Below, in pieces: positions 39,101 to 54,100 of a stretch of DNA of 64,000 bases. Location of the stretch: the NCBI GenBank assembly GCA_030765065.1, contig CM060989.1:57674001-57738000 (forward strand), written 5' to 3'. The position numbers and the translations under genes were made by a program. Under the pieces are notes generated by a model, which did no database searches, had not been told where the DNA came from, and worked only from the letters and a program-made list of their open reading frames with translations. Position 1 is the stretch's first letter; each line of letters starts with the position of its first letter. The stretch is from Deroplatys truncata. Its lineage: Eukaryota; Arthropoda; Insecta; Mantodea; Mantidae.

Positions 39101-42100
39101 CTGCATCATTTGGTGTGTCTCTGTAAAGGTTTTCTTGAGTTTCACGCAAAATTTAATGCAGACACGTTGCTCCTCTAACTCTGCCATCTCGAAATTCGCT
39201 GTGCGACACAACATTCTGCTCAATATCACACTGAACAATAACTAATAGACATAGAATAATGAAATTTCTGGCAGTTGCACATTAAACACAGGTGTGTGCA
39301 GGGATGCCAACCACATTTCGCTCCAACACTCCATTGGCACAAAATTACAAATGTTCCAGAATTTTTTGAACAGACCTCATATGTGGTGCGTCAGGTAGCT
39401 ATATGGGAGGTTTGGTATTCCAGAAATTCTAACAAACAAAGCTTCTGAAGGTCAAGAGCTGTCCAAAATATTTTACAAAATTGCAATGAAAATTACTTAT
39501 GTTTGAAAATTTTCTTATATCATAGGGGGGGGATTATGCAAGGGAGGGCAATTATGTAAGTAAATATTAATTTTACCCCATGGAATAACATGTTGGACAT
39601 ATTTCCACAGTGGCTCCAGCACCAAGCAAGGAACTTCCTCCATAGAGACATTCACCATCTTGTTTCACAGCTGCACAAAGTCTCTTAACAGGTGCTGTTA
39701 CTACTTTGTGTAACTAACTTTGTATTATTGAGATTTTCTGTCATTTGGTTCTAAATAAATGAGCCTCACTTATGCTATATGGTATGCAAACATTTTAAAA
39801 TGCTGATAATTTTGTATTTATAATCCAGAGGAGCGACAGAAGGGAGTTCAGGCATGGTTAAACAGCATCTACAGGGAAGGAACTGTGGATCCCGCTGAAG
39901 TGAAGATGGCCATTGCTGCCTTATTGGTAGAAGAGATTCGTGCAGCAGTGTACAAGAATACAGGATTTCACTGTTCCGCTGGCATTGCACATAACAAAGT
40001 GAGTTGAAAGAAACATAATAAGAAGTAAATGCCCAAATATAAAAATGCTTGTGTAAATTAAAGACAACTCCAGTTATCTGTTAAATTTACGTGCAGAACA
40101 TGTTTCACGTTCATCAGCTGCTTCCACCTTATTTACAATTTGTTGATGTGTTGATAAGGCTACCATTGACTAAGTGAATCATTGTTAAGTATGAGGGCGA
40201 ATTGGAAAGTAATGCACAATAATTTTTTTTGTGTTTTTTTATTGTTGCTGGGATGTTGAAATTTTACCAAGATCTAGTTTGAAGCTTTTACTACAGACGC
40301 AATTTTGTTCACATGTGTAACTCTAGTGAGAGAAGTGTGAACTATGTAACAAAGATGGTGCGCATGTTACTGTTGTCCACTTGTGAAGAACAGTGCAATT
40401 TTTGTGGGCTAAAGGTCATAACCAGAGTGAAATTCACAGGGACATGCGTGGTGTGTATGAGGACGGTTGTATGGGCCGTAGCACCTCTTCAGGTGGTGTG
40501 CATTCTCCAAAGATGGTCGTGATAACGTTTTTGATGTGCCACATTCCAGACGGCCAGTAACAGCTGCAACCCCGCAGAATGTCACAGCTAACATTTCATA
40601 CGGTGCAGTGTATGATATTGTGCATGATACATTGAAGTTTCACAAAGTTAATGCTCACTGGGTGCCTAAAAACCTGATAGACGGCCACAAGGGCCAGCGA
40701 ATGATGACAAGCTTGGATCACTTATTATGTTACGCTGCAGAAGGATATGACTTTCTGAAGGGAATGTCACTGGTGATGAGTCATGGATGTACCACTATAC
40801 CCCAAAACAAAGCAGGCCTCTATGGAGTGGAAACATGCTTTTTCCCCGGTAAAGAAAAAATTAAAAGTGACTCCATCTGCTCACAAAGTGCATGTGACAG
40901 TATTCTCGGATATGAATGGTATTTTATTGGAGGAATTTACTGAACATGGGACCACTGGGAATGCTGCAGCCTACATTAAAACTTCGGTAAAATTCCATCA
41001 TGCCCTTCATGACACATGCCATAACATTAATGCTGACAATGTCAAACTTCTTAATGACAATGCTCGCCCCCATATTGTTCTGCTGTTCGTGAGAAAATCA
41101 ACAAATTTGGTTGGGAGGTGCTCCAGCATCCACCATATAGTCCAAATCGGGCACCGTTGGACTTTGATTTGTTTGATCCCATGAAGAAATTCCTGGCCGG
41201 TCAACGCTTTGCATCAGATGCAGAAGTGAAAACAGCAGTCCACAGATAGGTATATTCCAAGCAAATGGACTTCTATGAACAGGGTATTATGAAACTGGTA
41301 TTTTGATGGGAGAAATGTGTTGAAAAGCTGGCAATATGTAGAAAAATAGACAAAAGATGTCAGCTCATTTGTGCATTTGTTTGTAGTGATACCTATTAAA
41401 CTTGTAAAAAATTATTGTGTGTTACTTTCCGATCCACCCTTGCACATTATTGCCATCTACTGGAAGTAAACCAAATTTTTTAATAGAATCAATTGTCTGC
41501 ATTTCGAAATTGATGTGTATTGTTTATAATAAATATTTCTCTGAAATCATTTATTCCACGAATCCATTTAATTACTGTAATAATGTAGCTCTGGGGTTTA
41601 TTTCATGATTAGATGACTAAAATGCAGCTGATTACAATTAATAATTACAAATTTAAGAAATTAACTTGTCATCCTTGAGAAAATAATAAATGCATAAACC
41701 TTTTTAAACATTAACATAACAGTTTCTCAAACTAATAGAGCATAAAACGTTTTTAGGTATTTCTTAAAAAGATAAAATTTCAGAAAGTAAAACATCTGGC
41801 ATTTATCAGTTGAATAGTGTAGATTGTGACTATTTACATCGGAAAAACTAAATATAATTTGGAAATCCAAGTTAAAAAGATTTTAGAAGTATTAAATACA
41901 CGCAAATTGATAAATCAGCTGTAGCAAATCATCTTGGTCTCCTAATCTTAAATCTCTGATGCTAAATTATTAAAGTAGTAAATGTAAATGAGTGTGGTTG
42001 TTTGTTTCTCTTACCTGAAGAATGTATTTATAGCCTGAGAATAGCATTTGTGTTGTGTTTGCATTTTTATTATGTATTTTGGCTATTTGTAGTGATCGTT

Positions 42101-45100
42101 CTGAATATATTGGGTGTTAAAGAATTCAACCAATAAACTTTCAGGAGCTACAGAGGGCTGGTATAGGAATACCTTGATGTAGGACACCTGTGGCCTGTGA
42201 CGACAAATTTTGAAGTTACTTAATGATTTTTTATTGAATATTCATACTAATAAATACAAATAAATAAAGACTTAATATGAATGTGGTACTGATTTCCACT
42301 CTTAAGTCGTTGATTTCTCTTCTACAAGCACAAAAACAGCTACCATTGTTGTGTTTTCAAAGTTATAAGCTTTCCTTTTTCTAGAAAAGTTCTCCAACAG
42401 CAAGGGCCATTGCAGCCTGATACCTCCACTTTTGCATGGAGAATTGTACGTATTAGACAAACAACAGTTAGCCATAGTAATAGTGTAGTGTAAACACAAT
42501 TTTAATTTCTTGCATTTCTTTCAAAGTTTAAGTGTATGTTAAGGAGATATTCACACAGAATGTTTGAACATAGCTTGACCATAGTTACCTGTAAGTAGCA
42601 GCAATTCAGGAAAGTTTTATCAGTGGCATACTGGCTTGTTATTGAGTTTGATCTATTGTAAACAACCGTAAATTCAAAAGACCATGAGTAGCCATATCCA
42701 TAAGTACAGAGAGAGCCAAAACACTACAAACCACCTGTACAGTGTTTTTCCTGTCCACGTCCTTGGCGCTTGTTGCCATCTGCCACTATTATAGAAAAGC
42801 GCAGATGAAACCATACAACATTTTTAAAACTACTTTATTATAGGAAATGCTGAAACTGACCACCGTCGTTGTCCATACATTTTTGGCACCTCTTCAGGAA
42901 ATTATCCATCACTCACTGTAGTTCACGTTGAGAAATGCTGGCAACTTCCTGGCAGATATTTTGTTTTAATTCTTCCAGGGTGTGTGGGTTTATCTTGTAC
43001 ACTTTATGTTTTAAGTTACCCCAGAGATAGAAATTGCAGGGAATTAGGTTTGGGGGACTGAGGGAGCCACAAATCTTGACTAATAATTCTGTCCTCAAAC
43101 ACACTTTCAATTGTTCTCATCAAAATATTGGCCATATGAGCTGTTGCAGAGTCTTGTTGAAAAAAGGCAAAATCACACTCTATGTCTGTTAATTCTCTAA
43201 AAAAAAAAAAGAGGGCAAAATTGTATTCACGTATTTACAGGCGTCAACTATTGACTCGAAAAAAATTGACCCTGTAACTCTTTCTCCACTAATGGCTCAC
43301 CATACACCAATTTTTTCGTCATGAAGGTGTACTTCATGAACAATAATAGGTTTGTCAGAGCTCCAATAACAATTATTTTGTGTACACACATATCCCTGAA
43401 GGTCGAACCAAATCTCGTCTGTGAAAAATATTAAGTATGGGTCTATTTCACCATTGTGTGCGCTATTAAGACTCCACTCACAAAATGCGTGCCTAATTAC
43501 AGGATCACCTGGTTGAAGAGCACGTGCCACAGTTATTTTATATGGTTTTAACTTCAGTAATTTGGTAGCTCCTCACGCAGAGCCATAAGAAATGCCTGCC
43601 TGTTGTGAAAGACGTCTAAGTGATTTTTGGGGGGAATTCTCCAAACAATGACCAATGTCATCTAATGTTTCTTCAGTAAGAGCCGTACGCCATCTTTTAG
43701 ATTTCTTAGCCTAAACGCTTCCTGTGGCGTGAAATGTATTGTAAAGTTCTTGGATTGGTGTATGGCCTGGAACTTTTACACCTGGAAATCTTTCTGCAAA
43801 TTGTACTTTCACTTGGCGAGCTGGCTGATTTAAGACATACGAATCATAAATAAATACACGCTGTGCAGTGGAAAACATATACTAAACCATAATATACTTT
43901 GTGATTAAGTACAGGATAAACTAATAAATAACTCTTAGTAACTGAATTACATCACATCAACTCAATACTGCACTTCACATTGCAGAGCAAAACCATGTCA
44001 ACAGTGTGACCTTGTTTATAGCAACAGTGCATCATCATGTTTCCACACACCCAGTGGAAAAACACTATGCAGCCGGTTCGTAGCTTCTTGGCTCTCCCAT
44101 TATATAATTGTTTGGCTAGCACTCCTCTGCAATCCTTGAAATTTTGTGGGTTCAATTTTGTAATTTGTTTGCAATCAAAACAGACCAGCTGCATATCAGT
44201 GGATAAAAATAAAAGGGATCTCTCAGTATTCACTGTTAATTTCCAGGAGAGAGTCTGAAGTTTGGGTGAAATGAAGCATTTGTTGCATTTGGAGAATAAA
44301 TTTGACTGTTCTAAGTTTATACGTAGACTTTTATTGTCAATATTTCTCAATGTGTTTCGTGATAGATTTTAGCCAATGCTGTATCAGATTGCTAACCTTC
44401 TCTTTTTTTTTAGATTTTAAGCAAGTTAGCATGTGGTCTCCACAAACCCAATCGACAGACTGTATTAACTCAGACTGGCGTGACTGAGCTGTATAAAACA
44501 CTCCCTCTCAAGAAAGTGCGCAGCATGGGAGGAAAATTTGGTGATATGGTAGTAGAGCAGTTGGGTTGTAAAGTCATGGCTGATTTGCTGAAGTTCTCCG
44601 AGAAACAGTTGCAGCAGAAGTTTGATGAAAAGGCAGGGTAAGTAAATATTATAGCATGCCCAAGTTTTCTTGGACATTTGGTTCTGTAATCTTCAGTTGT
44701 AGATTTCGGTCAACTTTGTATTTGAAACTATAATCTTGTTCTCCCCTCATGAGCCCTCAGAAGTATGCCACCAAGGGTAGCGTGCAAAAAAAAGTGTAGT
44801 TGAGTATAGGAGCATTCTGTTTCTAGGGGTAAAAGTCACAAGGAATAACGAACACAGAATTTGTCAGTTACAATGTCTCTTTACATACTTTATTTATATA
44901 AGGAACAAGTATACACATAAACAAATATATTAATATCAATTATATACAAAGATTATACATCACTATCATCATTCACATTACTCATCTGCAATTTAAGAAG
45001 TTATGCAATAAAATCTAATAATTACTATGTCTCCATGGGCAGTTGAAATAGATTTCAAGTAAAATTTTATACTGAATACGATCCGTGTTTCCATGTTAAA

Positions 45101-48100
45101 TTCAATGTGTGTTCAAATGGATTTGGATACACAAAACCTGAGAATAAATAATTCAAGCTTTTATGTTGGTCAACTTGGATTTTTGAGGTTATGAATGTTT
45201 TTGAGGAAATAAATTGCGAATTATGGAAGCGTCAATAGTGGCTTTGTTGTGAGTTTTATTACACATATGATAACTATTTTCGCTAAAAAAAAAGAAAACA
45301 AAATTATGTGCGTGCATCATGTTACGAATACAATAGACGATAGTAACTTTGGCATATTCAATACAATTTAAATACGGTAGGTGTTTCCATGCAACAAATT
45401 TCGTTCCGATCCTTTTCTGATCCTATTTTCCAAGAGGAAAGTTTTGTTTTAGCATTTTTCCCTTCTTTAAAAGCAGTTTCAATTGATGCAGTAATTTGTA
45501 TCACAAATTACTTAAATGTAAATAATGATTGTAATATGAATATGCATTTTTATGTGACATTGGTTTGAGATGTTTCTTGACTGTAATTATTGTTGGGAAG
45601 TAAGTTTATACTGCCTTACTGAAACTGTCAATAATAGCGCGCAATAATGCAGCGAGGGGGGGTGAGCTGTTTATCATTATTGGAAATGAGGAAGTTGCGT
45701 AATGTTGGCGCGTTTTTCCATTTAGAACCTTCTGGAATATTTCCCTAGAGCATATGTATTCATAATTTTCATTGGATATTAAAATAGACGCTAATGTTGG
45801 CGCGTTTTATTAGCCAATAGTAACTCAGTTATAATCTTTAGGCATATCGATGTGTATGGGTATAAAAGCCAAGTCAGAGGTAGATCGCAGTCAGTTCATC
45901 AAAAATCTGTGTACACTACACGTCGTCTTCAGTCAGTCAGTTCGTCGAAAGTATTTGTACGGCAAACGTCGGGTATCGATTCACAAGTTACGCGCAGCAG
46001 AATTATGAAAAATCTAAAGTATGGTAAAGTTAATTATACAAAAGGTTGAAGTACGTGGATTAAAAGTGATCAGTAAGAAGTTGTTATAACAGTTTCAGTT
46101 TGGCGAGTGTTAAGATCAATGTATAAATGTGATAGTTAACGTGTTCGACAATAAAAGTATAAAACAAATTTCTTCATCAGTGTTATATTTGGATAAAAGA
46201 TTCCTTTCCGTTTACACACCCTGATCAAGAGATATGTTCGACCGAGAAATAATAGCTAGCTGGAGGACAGTAAACCAAAATTAATTAAGATAACAATAGT
46301 TTCAAACGAACACTAACACTGCTGCAAATTGCTAACACCAGATGGAGCTACAAACCGAACAAATGAATCACGTCACAAGATGGCTTCACATGAAGTAAAC
46401 ACACATACACAAACATCACAAGTAATAACATTATAAGAAATACACTCGCACAATCAATTTAGGTTTGCTAACAATCGTGTTTAAGGTTGACGGAGGAATG
46501 TTTAACTTCCACATTATATCCACATGTTTCATATTTGGATTGTGGTATACTTCAAGGATTTTCAGTTTTTCAGTGTTGGTTATTTACTACACTTTCTTTA
46601 TTTCATTCCAAATGAAAGGTTAAAATACAATCTACAGTAGAAACTATCGTTGGCGTTTACCACGCCAAGGTAAAACATTCTCTATCCCGCCCACATAAAT
46701 CGTGTCACACAAATATTTACATACATGCATGTGATTGGCTGCCGGTATCCACCCCGTGACCAAGGATTGACCAAAGTAGCAAATGGAGGACATCAAACTT
46801 TGAACGTGTTAAGCGCCGACTCCCACTGGACTGGCCAAGGATTGGCCAAAACAGCGAATGAGGATGTCAAACTTCAAACGTAGTAAGCAGGATCAGAAAA
46901 ATGCACTAAGCAAATGTTATTTATTACATTTGGTGATTTGGTACCAGGACTTTAATAATTCAACGTAATAAACGGGAAAACGTGTTAATGGGGAACGTGC
47001 TAACGAGATTCCACTGTATAGCATTTTGAAAATGCATACTAAGTGTATAGTTGACCCTAGATGCTTCAGCATTCTTCCTGACCATCATTTAAAAATGATT
47101 TAAATGGGTTTCTACACACCTTTTCATGAACCTTTAACAAACATAATTGGTGACCTCAAAGCAGTCTGTACGAGGCCATGTAATTACACACAGGATTAGT
47201 AACATCAGTGCAGCTGAAGTTTTCTTGGTGAGAGTAGAAGGCGTAGTATAATAGGACTGGATGGAGTAATGATTGATAGCTAATACCAGACAGCTGAGAC
47301 AATTCCAAAAGAAAATGTTTTTAAGACTTGGTTTGTTCAGTACAACATTTCCAAATTTTACACATAAATAAGTAAACACAGATTCTTTATTAATTATAAT
47401 TGAAAATAATGGACTCATTAAGCCTAAAAGATGTTATTAGTCCATTGTATTGTGAATGTGATTGAGTTTCTTAACATTTCATTACTGAAATGCTATAAAG
47501 ATATAAAATATAAAGCATTTTTTAACAGGTTGTGGTGGGAGTACACATAGGCTCATGTACATCCTAGATCCCAGTTGTTTTTAAATGTTCTTGGCGGCTG
47601 CCAGTCGAAGAGCTGAGGAAAGAACTACCTAGTTGGTTGGGATTTTGTGGGTGAAGGCAAAATAATAAACTGATTTTCCAATAACCTTGATTTATTGAAG
47701 AAAATTATGTATATTTAGGCGGCTAGCAATTTTCCCTTATGAAATGCTTTCTAAGTCTTATAGCTTAAACCTTCCTGCTATCATTTTATGTTAATCTGTG
47801 GACCTAGCTAATTCATCACACGATCTTCGCACCCACATACGCAGCATCTGGTTGCACAATTTAATTACATCACTGATTTAATATTGGTTGCTACGGTAGT
47901 AGCACGCAAACTAATGCCAAGAGAGTATCTCAGAGAGTCGTCTAAACTTGGGTCCTCGCTACCTTTTTATCTGTTTTCCTATGATGCCAGAATTTGTGCC
48001 TTTATTTGTTACAACAATTCCCATTGGTTCTTAAGTAGCATTACATAGCATGCTATGACAAAATGTGTCATATTTCTGAAGTCATGCGTCTTGCTGATGG

Positions 48101-51100
48101 ACTTATCCAGCAAAACCCAATGTCTCTGTTCTCTTAAGTACATGTTTCCTTTTCTATTTTACCAAATCCCTCGAGTTCTGGGAAATGGACCACTATTTCT
48201 GTCTCTTTCTATTCTCTGTCCTCTCTATGTGTATTGATGGACTTTCATCTCTTGTTTGCTAGCTTGCCTGTTCTAATTATAGCTATGTTACAAGTTAGTT
48301 TTACATATCTTAAATTATTCCCAATATTTTAACATTGATTCTTAATCTTATTTCCAATATTTTATATGCTGTTATTTCTGTACTTATTTGTTATTAGGTA
48401 TGTGTCCTTACAAGGTGTGGCTCTTGCGCTAATAATACAATCAGAAGCAATGTTTCTGCTTTTCTGAACAGGTGTATTAATTGTCCAGTGGCAGAGGAGA
48501 TTATTGTTAAGATTACAGGAATGGTTGTTTTCCTTACACTTAACAATTCAGATTTTCAGTAGACTAAATCTACCATATTTTAAATTCTATTGTAACCCTG
48601 CTAATCACAAGGGTAGGCTATAGGCGTTCAGCTTTTCAGTAATCTTAAACAAACATTTCTACATTTCTTTAGTACTCAAGTTGGGTGGAAAGTATCATAG
48701 TATCATTTAAATCACTAAATTTTACAGTTCACTGTTCACATACATTTTAATTGCTATAATAGTTTACATACCTTCAGTAGTTATGAACTAGTGATTTTTT
48801 AAGCAACCATGCTCTTAGCATTCAACAGCTTTTCTTATTCTCCTACACCAGTTGTGTGACCTCTGGCAGTCCTATTACTGACTGGCAAGAGATCAGGCAA
48901 GCTTTACACTTAACAAACTTAACGACTTTTCTATTGACCATTAATATCTATAAATACAATAATAAAAACCTGTACATATTACACTATAATGGCATAAGTG
49001 AAATTTGGTGGTTAGGTTGATCTCATTGAATAGCCAAAACTGCTCGCTTTTTCATGTTACACTTCAAATACCTACAAGGCATTTAGATGAACTTCAGTTA
49101 ATTACCTGCTGAATGGTAACAGTGGCAACATAATGCAGTCAAATTATGAACTTGCAATTAGGTAAGAGTTGTCATTCTCTGGCATAGAGTAGAAGGATGC
49201 CCATTTGCTACCAAACTTCCATGCAGCGAAGGGTTTCCTAATTCAGCTAATTTGAACTTGTGACATCTTGCATGTGAGGCAGACACCCTACCCTCACACC
49301 TTGGAGGTGTGTGGGCAGTTTGGATGCTATGAAAAAAATAACAATCTTTTATTTTTGCAGCACCTGGCTATACAATATTGCCAGAGGTATTGATAATGAA
49401 CCTGTTACGCCACGTCTTATCTCCAAATCCATTGGCTGTTGCAAGAAATTTCCTGGAAAGCAGGCCTTGGCAACAAAATCTGAGGTACATACACTTATTC
49501 AAGGCTCATATTTTGCTTATTCCATCATCTCTGTCCTGCAGTAGTATATTAATACAGCATCTTTACAAATAAGGAAACATTTTATTATTGCTGAGATTCT
49601 ATAACGAATACCTTTTTAGTTGATTTGTAATGTATTAAAATCATATCTTGCTTGAAAATCTAAAATTTTCAGATTCATTTAAAAATATTGTATGTAACTG
49701 CAGTAAAGCCTTGATTAATCCATCACTCGATTAACCAGTCAGCTCATTAACCATCATCATCTCTCATTTTGTTTTGTTTAGTGTTCTGGAATGAAAATTT
49801 CCTGTATGGGACAAAAATTGATTTGTTTTGGAAATGAATGCAGCCAATAGTGTGACAACAAGCACATGTCATGGCTCAAACCTACTACAAGAGCGACTAT
49901 ATTTTGAGCCTTGGCAACACTGATTGTTGTTAGATGCCATCTGATGTTTCCACTGGAAAGTTTGACGTTGTTTACCGTAATCTACTACAGACATTTTGTC
50001 AATAGAGCGTTATTTTGTTGTTTACAGTGGCTTGAAAATTGCGTCTCAGAGAAAAAATGGAATTAACTTGTGAAAATTTTTGTGCAATGATTTATTACGA
50101 TTTTTGATGTTGGTTTATTAAGACAAGAGTGCATCGATCAACTTATTTCACATTTGGCAATGAAGCTCCATCCTTTGCCACTGTGAAATGCTGGTATAAC
50201 GTGGCCGCCGTTTGTTCACTGACAAAATTCGTGAAGGTTGTTCAAAATCAGTTATGCCAGAAAACATTGATGCTGAGCAAAAACTGATAATGCAAGATTG
50301 TCGTGCAACATACTGTGAGATTGAAACAACCCTAGGCATTAGTTCCACCAGTCTATATAAAAATTGCATGACCATTTGGCTGTGAAAAAGGTTTGCTTCT
50401 ACTAATTTGATGAAATCTCAAAAAGCTGCTTGTGTCGATTGGTGCACAACAATCCTCAAGAAGTAGAATGATGGTGCTTCAAAAGATGTATGTAAGATTG
50501 TAACAGGTGATAAATCATGGATCTATGCATATGAGCCGGAACATAAACAGCAATGGACTACATGGGCGTTTCAAGATGAACCAAATCCAACATAACTTGT
50601 TCGTGATCGAAGCACTTTGAAACAAATGGTCGCCTGTTTTTTTTGGGGGGAAAAAACTGGTCATGTGGCAACATTACCTTTAGGGGGAAAGTAAAACTGC
50701 CAATTCTGAATGGTACACAACCATTTGTTTGCTGGAAGTCTTTGGTGAAATAAGGAAAACAAACAAGCGCCGTTGGATTGTTCTTCATTAAGACAATGCG
50801 AGCACACACACATCTTGTCTAACAATTGACTATTTGAACACTCAAAAAATCAAATTGATGGGCCATCCGCCATACAATCCTGATTTGGCACATCTTTTTG
50901 TTCCTGAACATCAAGAATAAATTGTGTGGACGATTTTCGTCGGCAGAAGAAGCCATTGATGCATTCAAAAACCATATTTTGGAGGTGTCTCAAGCAGATT
51001 GGAAAAAATGTTATAACAAATGGTTCGAATGCATGCAAAGGTGTATTGATCATAAAGGGGAATATTTTGGGAAACAATAAAGCAGTTTTCAATGATAAAT

Positions 51101-54100
51101 TACGGTTTTTTTTATTATTAGGCTCAAAATATAAATAGGCACCCTTGTATTTATGCACGTTTATGTTACATTTTGAAAGTTGAGTTATTCATGAAGCAAA
51201 CATCTATAATGTGTCCTGGATATGTATTTGCAAGTAGTTTGAGCATGTTGTATACCAACAGATGATTTCATAATTCTGAAAATTTGTAAGCGATGTACAC
51301 TTAAAAATAATGGAACAAAAGTCTATGTTACATTACTTCACATGCAAGCATGGCAACAATTGAATATAGAATTAAACATGTACTCTAGTCAAGAAATTGT
51401 TCTGATGTCTTCAGCTGTGCACTAATTAAGGTTTGGTTTCAAATCACAAAGTGATAATGCTTCAGACATAGTAGTGATCATAATGTACTGTTCTCGTCTA
51501 ATGATGTACCTACAAAATTGACTAAAATGGATGTGAGTGAGTAAGTGCGCACACTTTAGTTGGTTTTACAGAACAAATTTCTGTTACCTCTTGCTGCGTA
51601 ACTCTGCCCCACGGACAATAATCATCTTTATTGCCATTTCTCTAAATATACAAGAAATGTAACATAGGACTGGTGTTTACATAGTTTTTTGTGTAATTGC
51701 TTATTAAACCTATTGTTTATATTAAATAAGATGGATTATTCGTATTTTCGGTTAATCCTTAACCCCACCCCTTCACCCCACCCCTTCCATTGTAGCGGTT
51801 AATCAAGGTTCTACTGTACTTTAAAACTTATTTTGTTTAAATATTTATGTGGATTAATATGAAAAATACTCATGGATTTAATGAAGTTTTTGAAATTACA
51901 TTTAAGAATTTTTTATACATCATATTACTTTTAAGAATTTGAAACAACCCAATAATTACGTTGATGTTGTAATGAAAAGAAGCTAGAAACAGTGATGTGT
52001 ATTGAATTTATTTAAAGGTGAGTCGGAATTGTTACACTAACATCACTTAAGTTTACTCACTTAACATGTTTCGGGAAACGGTTGTTCCCATCCTCAGAAG
52101 TTAATTCGACTGGTCGAATTAAATATACAAGAAATGTAACATAGGACTGGTGTTTACATAGTTTTTTGTGTAATTGCTTATTAAACCTATTGTTTATATT
52201 AAATAAGATGGATTATTCGTATTTTCGGTTAATCCTTAACCCCACCCCTTCCATTGTAGCGGTTAATCAGGGTTCTACTGTACTTTAAAACTTATTTTGT
52301 TTAAATATTTATGTGGATTAATATGAAAAATACTCATGGATTTAATGAAGTTTTTGAAATTACATTTAAGAATTTTTTATACATCATATTACTTTTAAGA
52401 ATTTGAAACAACCCAATAATTACGTTGATATTGTAATGAAAAGAAGCTAGAAACAGTGATGTGTATTGAATTTATTTAAAGGTGAGTCGGAATTGTTACA
52501 CTAACATCGAATTAACTTCTGTCGACCAGTCGAATTAACTTCTGAGGATGGGAACAACCGTTTCCCGAAACATGTTAAGTGAGTAAACTTAAGTGATGTT
52601 AGTGTAACAATTCCGACTCACCTTTAAATAAACCCAATAATGGTTGAAGGTTATTATAGGTATTATAGGTTATGTTTGCTATATAGGCAAATTTTAAGTC
52701 TAATAGCATGAAGCGCTGACAAATGCTCAACTCTACAAGTTTATTTTTAGACAGTATATTATGTTTACTTTCATTCGTAAATGACATGGAGTAATGTTCT
52801 GAGGAAATTCAGTAGGATGCTAAAAATATATTTTTCATACAAGAAAGTAATGAGTAATGAAAAAGGAAAATGATTAACTCATCGTAAACCACTGTTCAGA
52901 ACATTTGGATTTTTACCATTGGCTTGCAAATACATAGCTGGACTTTTATTTGTAGTTGTTAATCCAGAAGGTTCATAAAAGATTCAGATATGTACAGCAA
53001 TGAGACCTGACACACACAGGACATGTAATAGTTTTCAGGTATTCTGATTTATTACAATGGTATAGTATTATTTAATTTACTTCCATAATCGAAACTGCAT
53101 ACTGAAATTCGGGCAAGAGTTTAAAAAGATAGCATACGCAGGGGAGGATTTCAATCAAAATATAATTGTAGTAATGTTTCTCTATTGAATTAATTCAATT
53201 TTGTAAATATGCTAAATGTAAATAGTCTTAAATGACTATTTTGTAAATTTATATATAAATAATATGTTACTATTGATATGTAATTTGTTTTCTAAGTTGG
53301 CATTTTAATGCCATCCTTAACAAACTTGACACCAGAGTTAGAATGTGTAAACATGAAGTGCATGATTATTTCAGTAAAAGTGCATAATTAATGTCATTTC
53401 TGACATAATCCATATCCAGACTTTTCGAGTTGGATCATCACAGGATCCACAGATTGAACTGAAATAATGATATGGCACAATTGCTATTATAATGTCAACA
53501 AAGTGCTACATTCAGTGATTTTTTCTTTGTGTGCAACCTGCTACAAACTAAAGATATCTTTATAAACATTAATGAGAAAGTAATAGCTCACTAATGCACG
53601 CTGATTCCATGACATTTGTCTTACAGCATCTGGCCTAATGGCCATTTAGCCTACCACTGTTTCATACACTGCATTTGGCCTACTGAAGTATAGGATACCA
53701 ATTTTTGTCCTACTTAATTTTTGCTTAAATATTGTTATATAATTTTTCATTCTTTTGGAGAAAACAAATGAAATCTTTTTTTTCATATACATGTACAAAT
53801 TAAGGTTTTCATTACTCTAGCTTCACTCTCTACACCAGAGCTTATTGGAACATTAAACTTACACTTAATATTAAGTATGGTGCTCTTTTTGACTGATGTG
53901 CACTAATAATTGAAGCAGTATTTTAATGCCTAAATAATATTAATTGTATTTTATTATAATTAAATTCAATAACAGCCCACCTTGAAAACAATATGTATAT
54001 AATTATTATTTAAATTGTATGCAAGTCATTACAAATACTTATTTTTTATTGTAAATGTATTTATTAATGTCATGTAAATGTTTATATACTCTAATAGTGC

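Larger units (their letters stand above)
35893..39570 (-). mobile_element. pogo/Tigger element hosting a LINE and a mariner
   Basis: The left end (TACTGTATTTATTCACATAA then a C run) and the right end (a G run, then AATTATGTAAGTAAATATTA) form an inverted pair 3.7 kb apart. Transposase pieces on the minus strand lie at 36252-37330 and around 38270-38302 (MAKFKLQVVNF). Removing the LINE (37331-38272) and the mariner (38525-39379) leaves about 1.9 kb. Confidence 0.82.
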
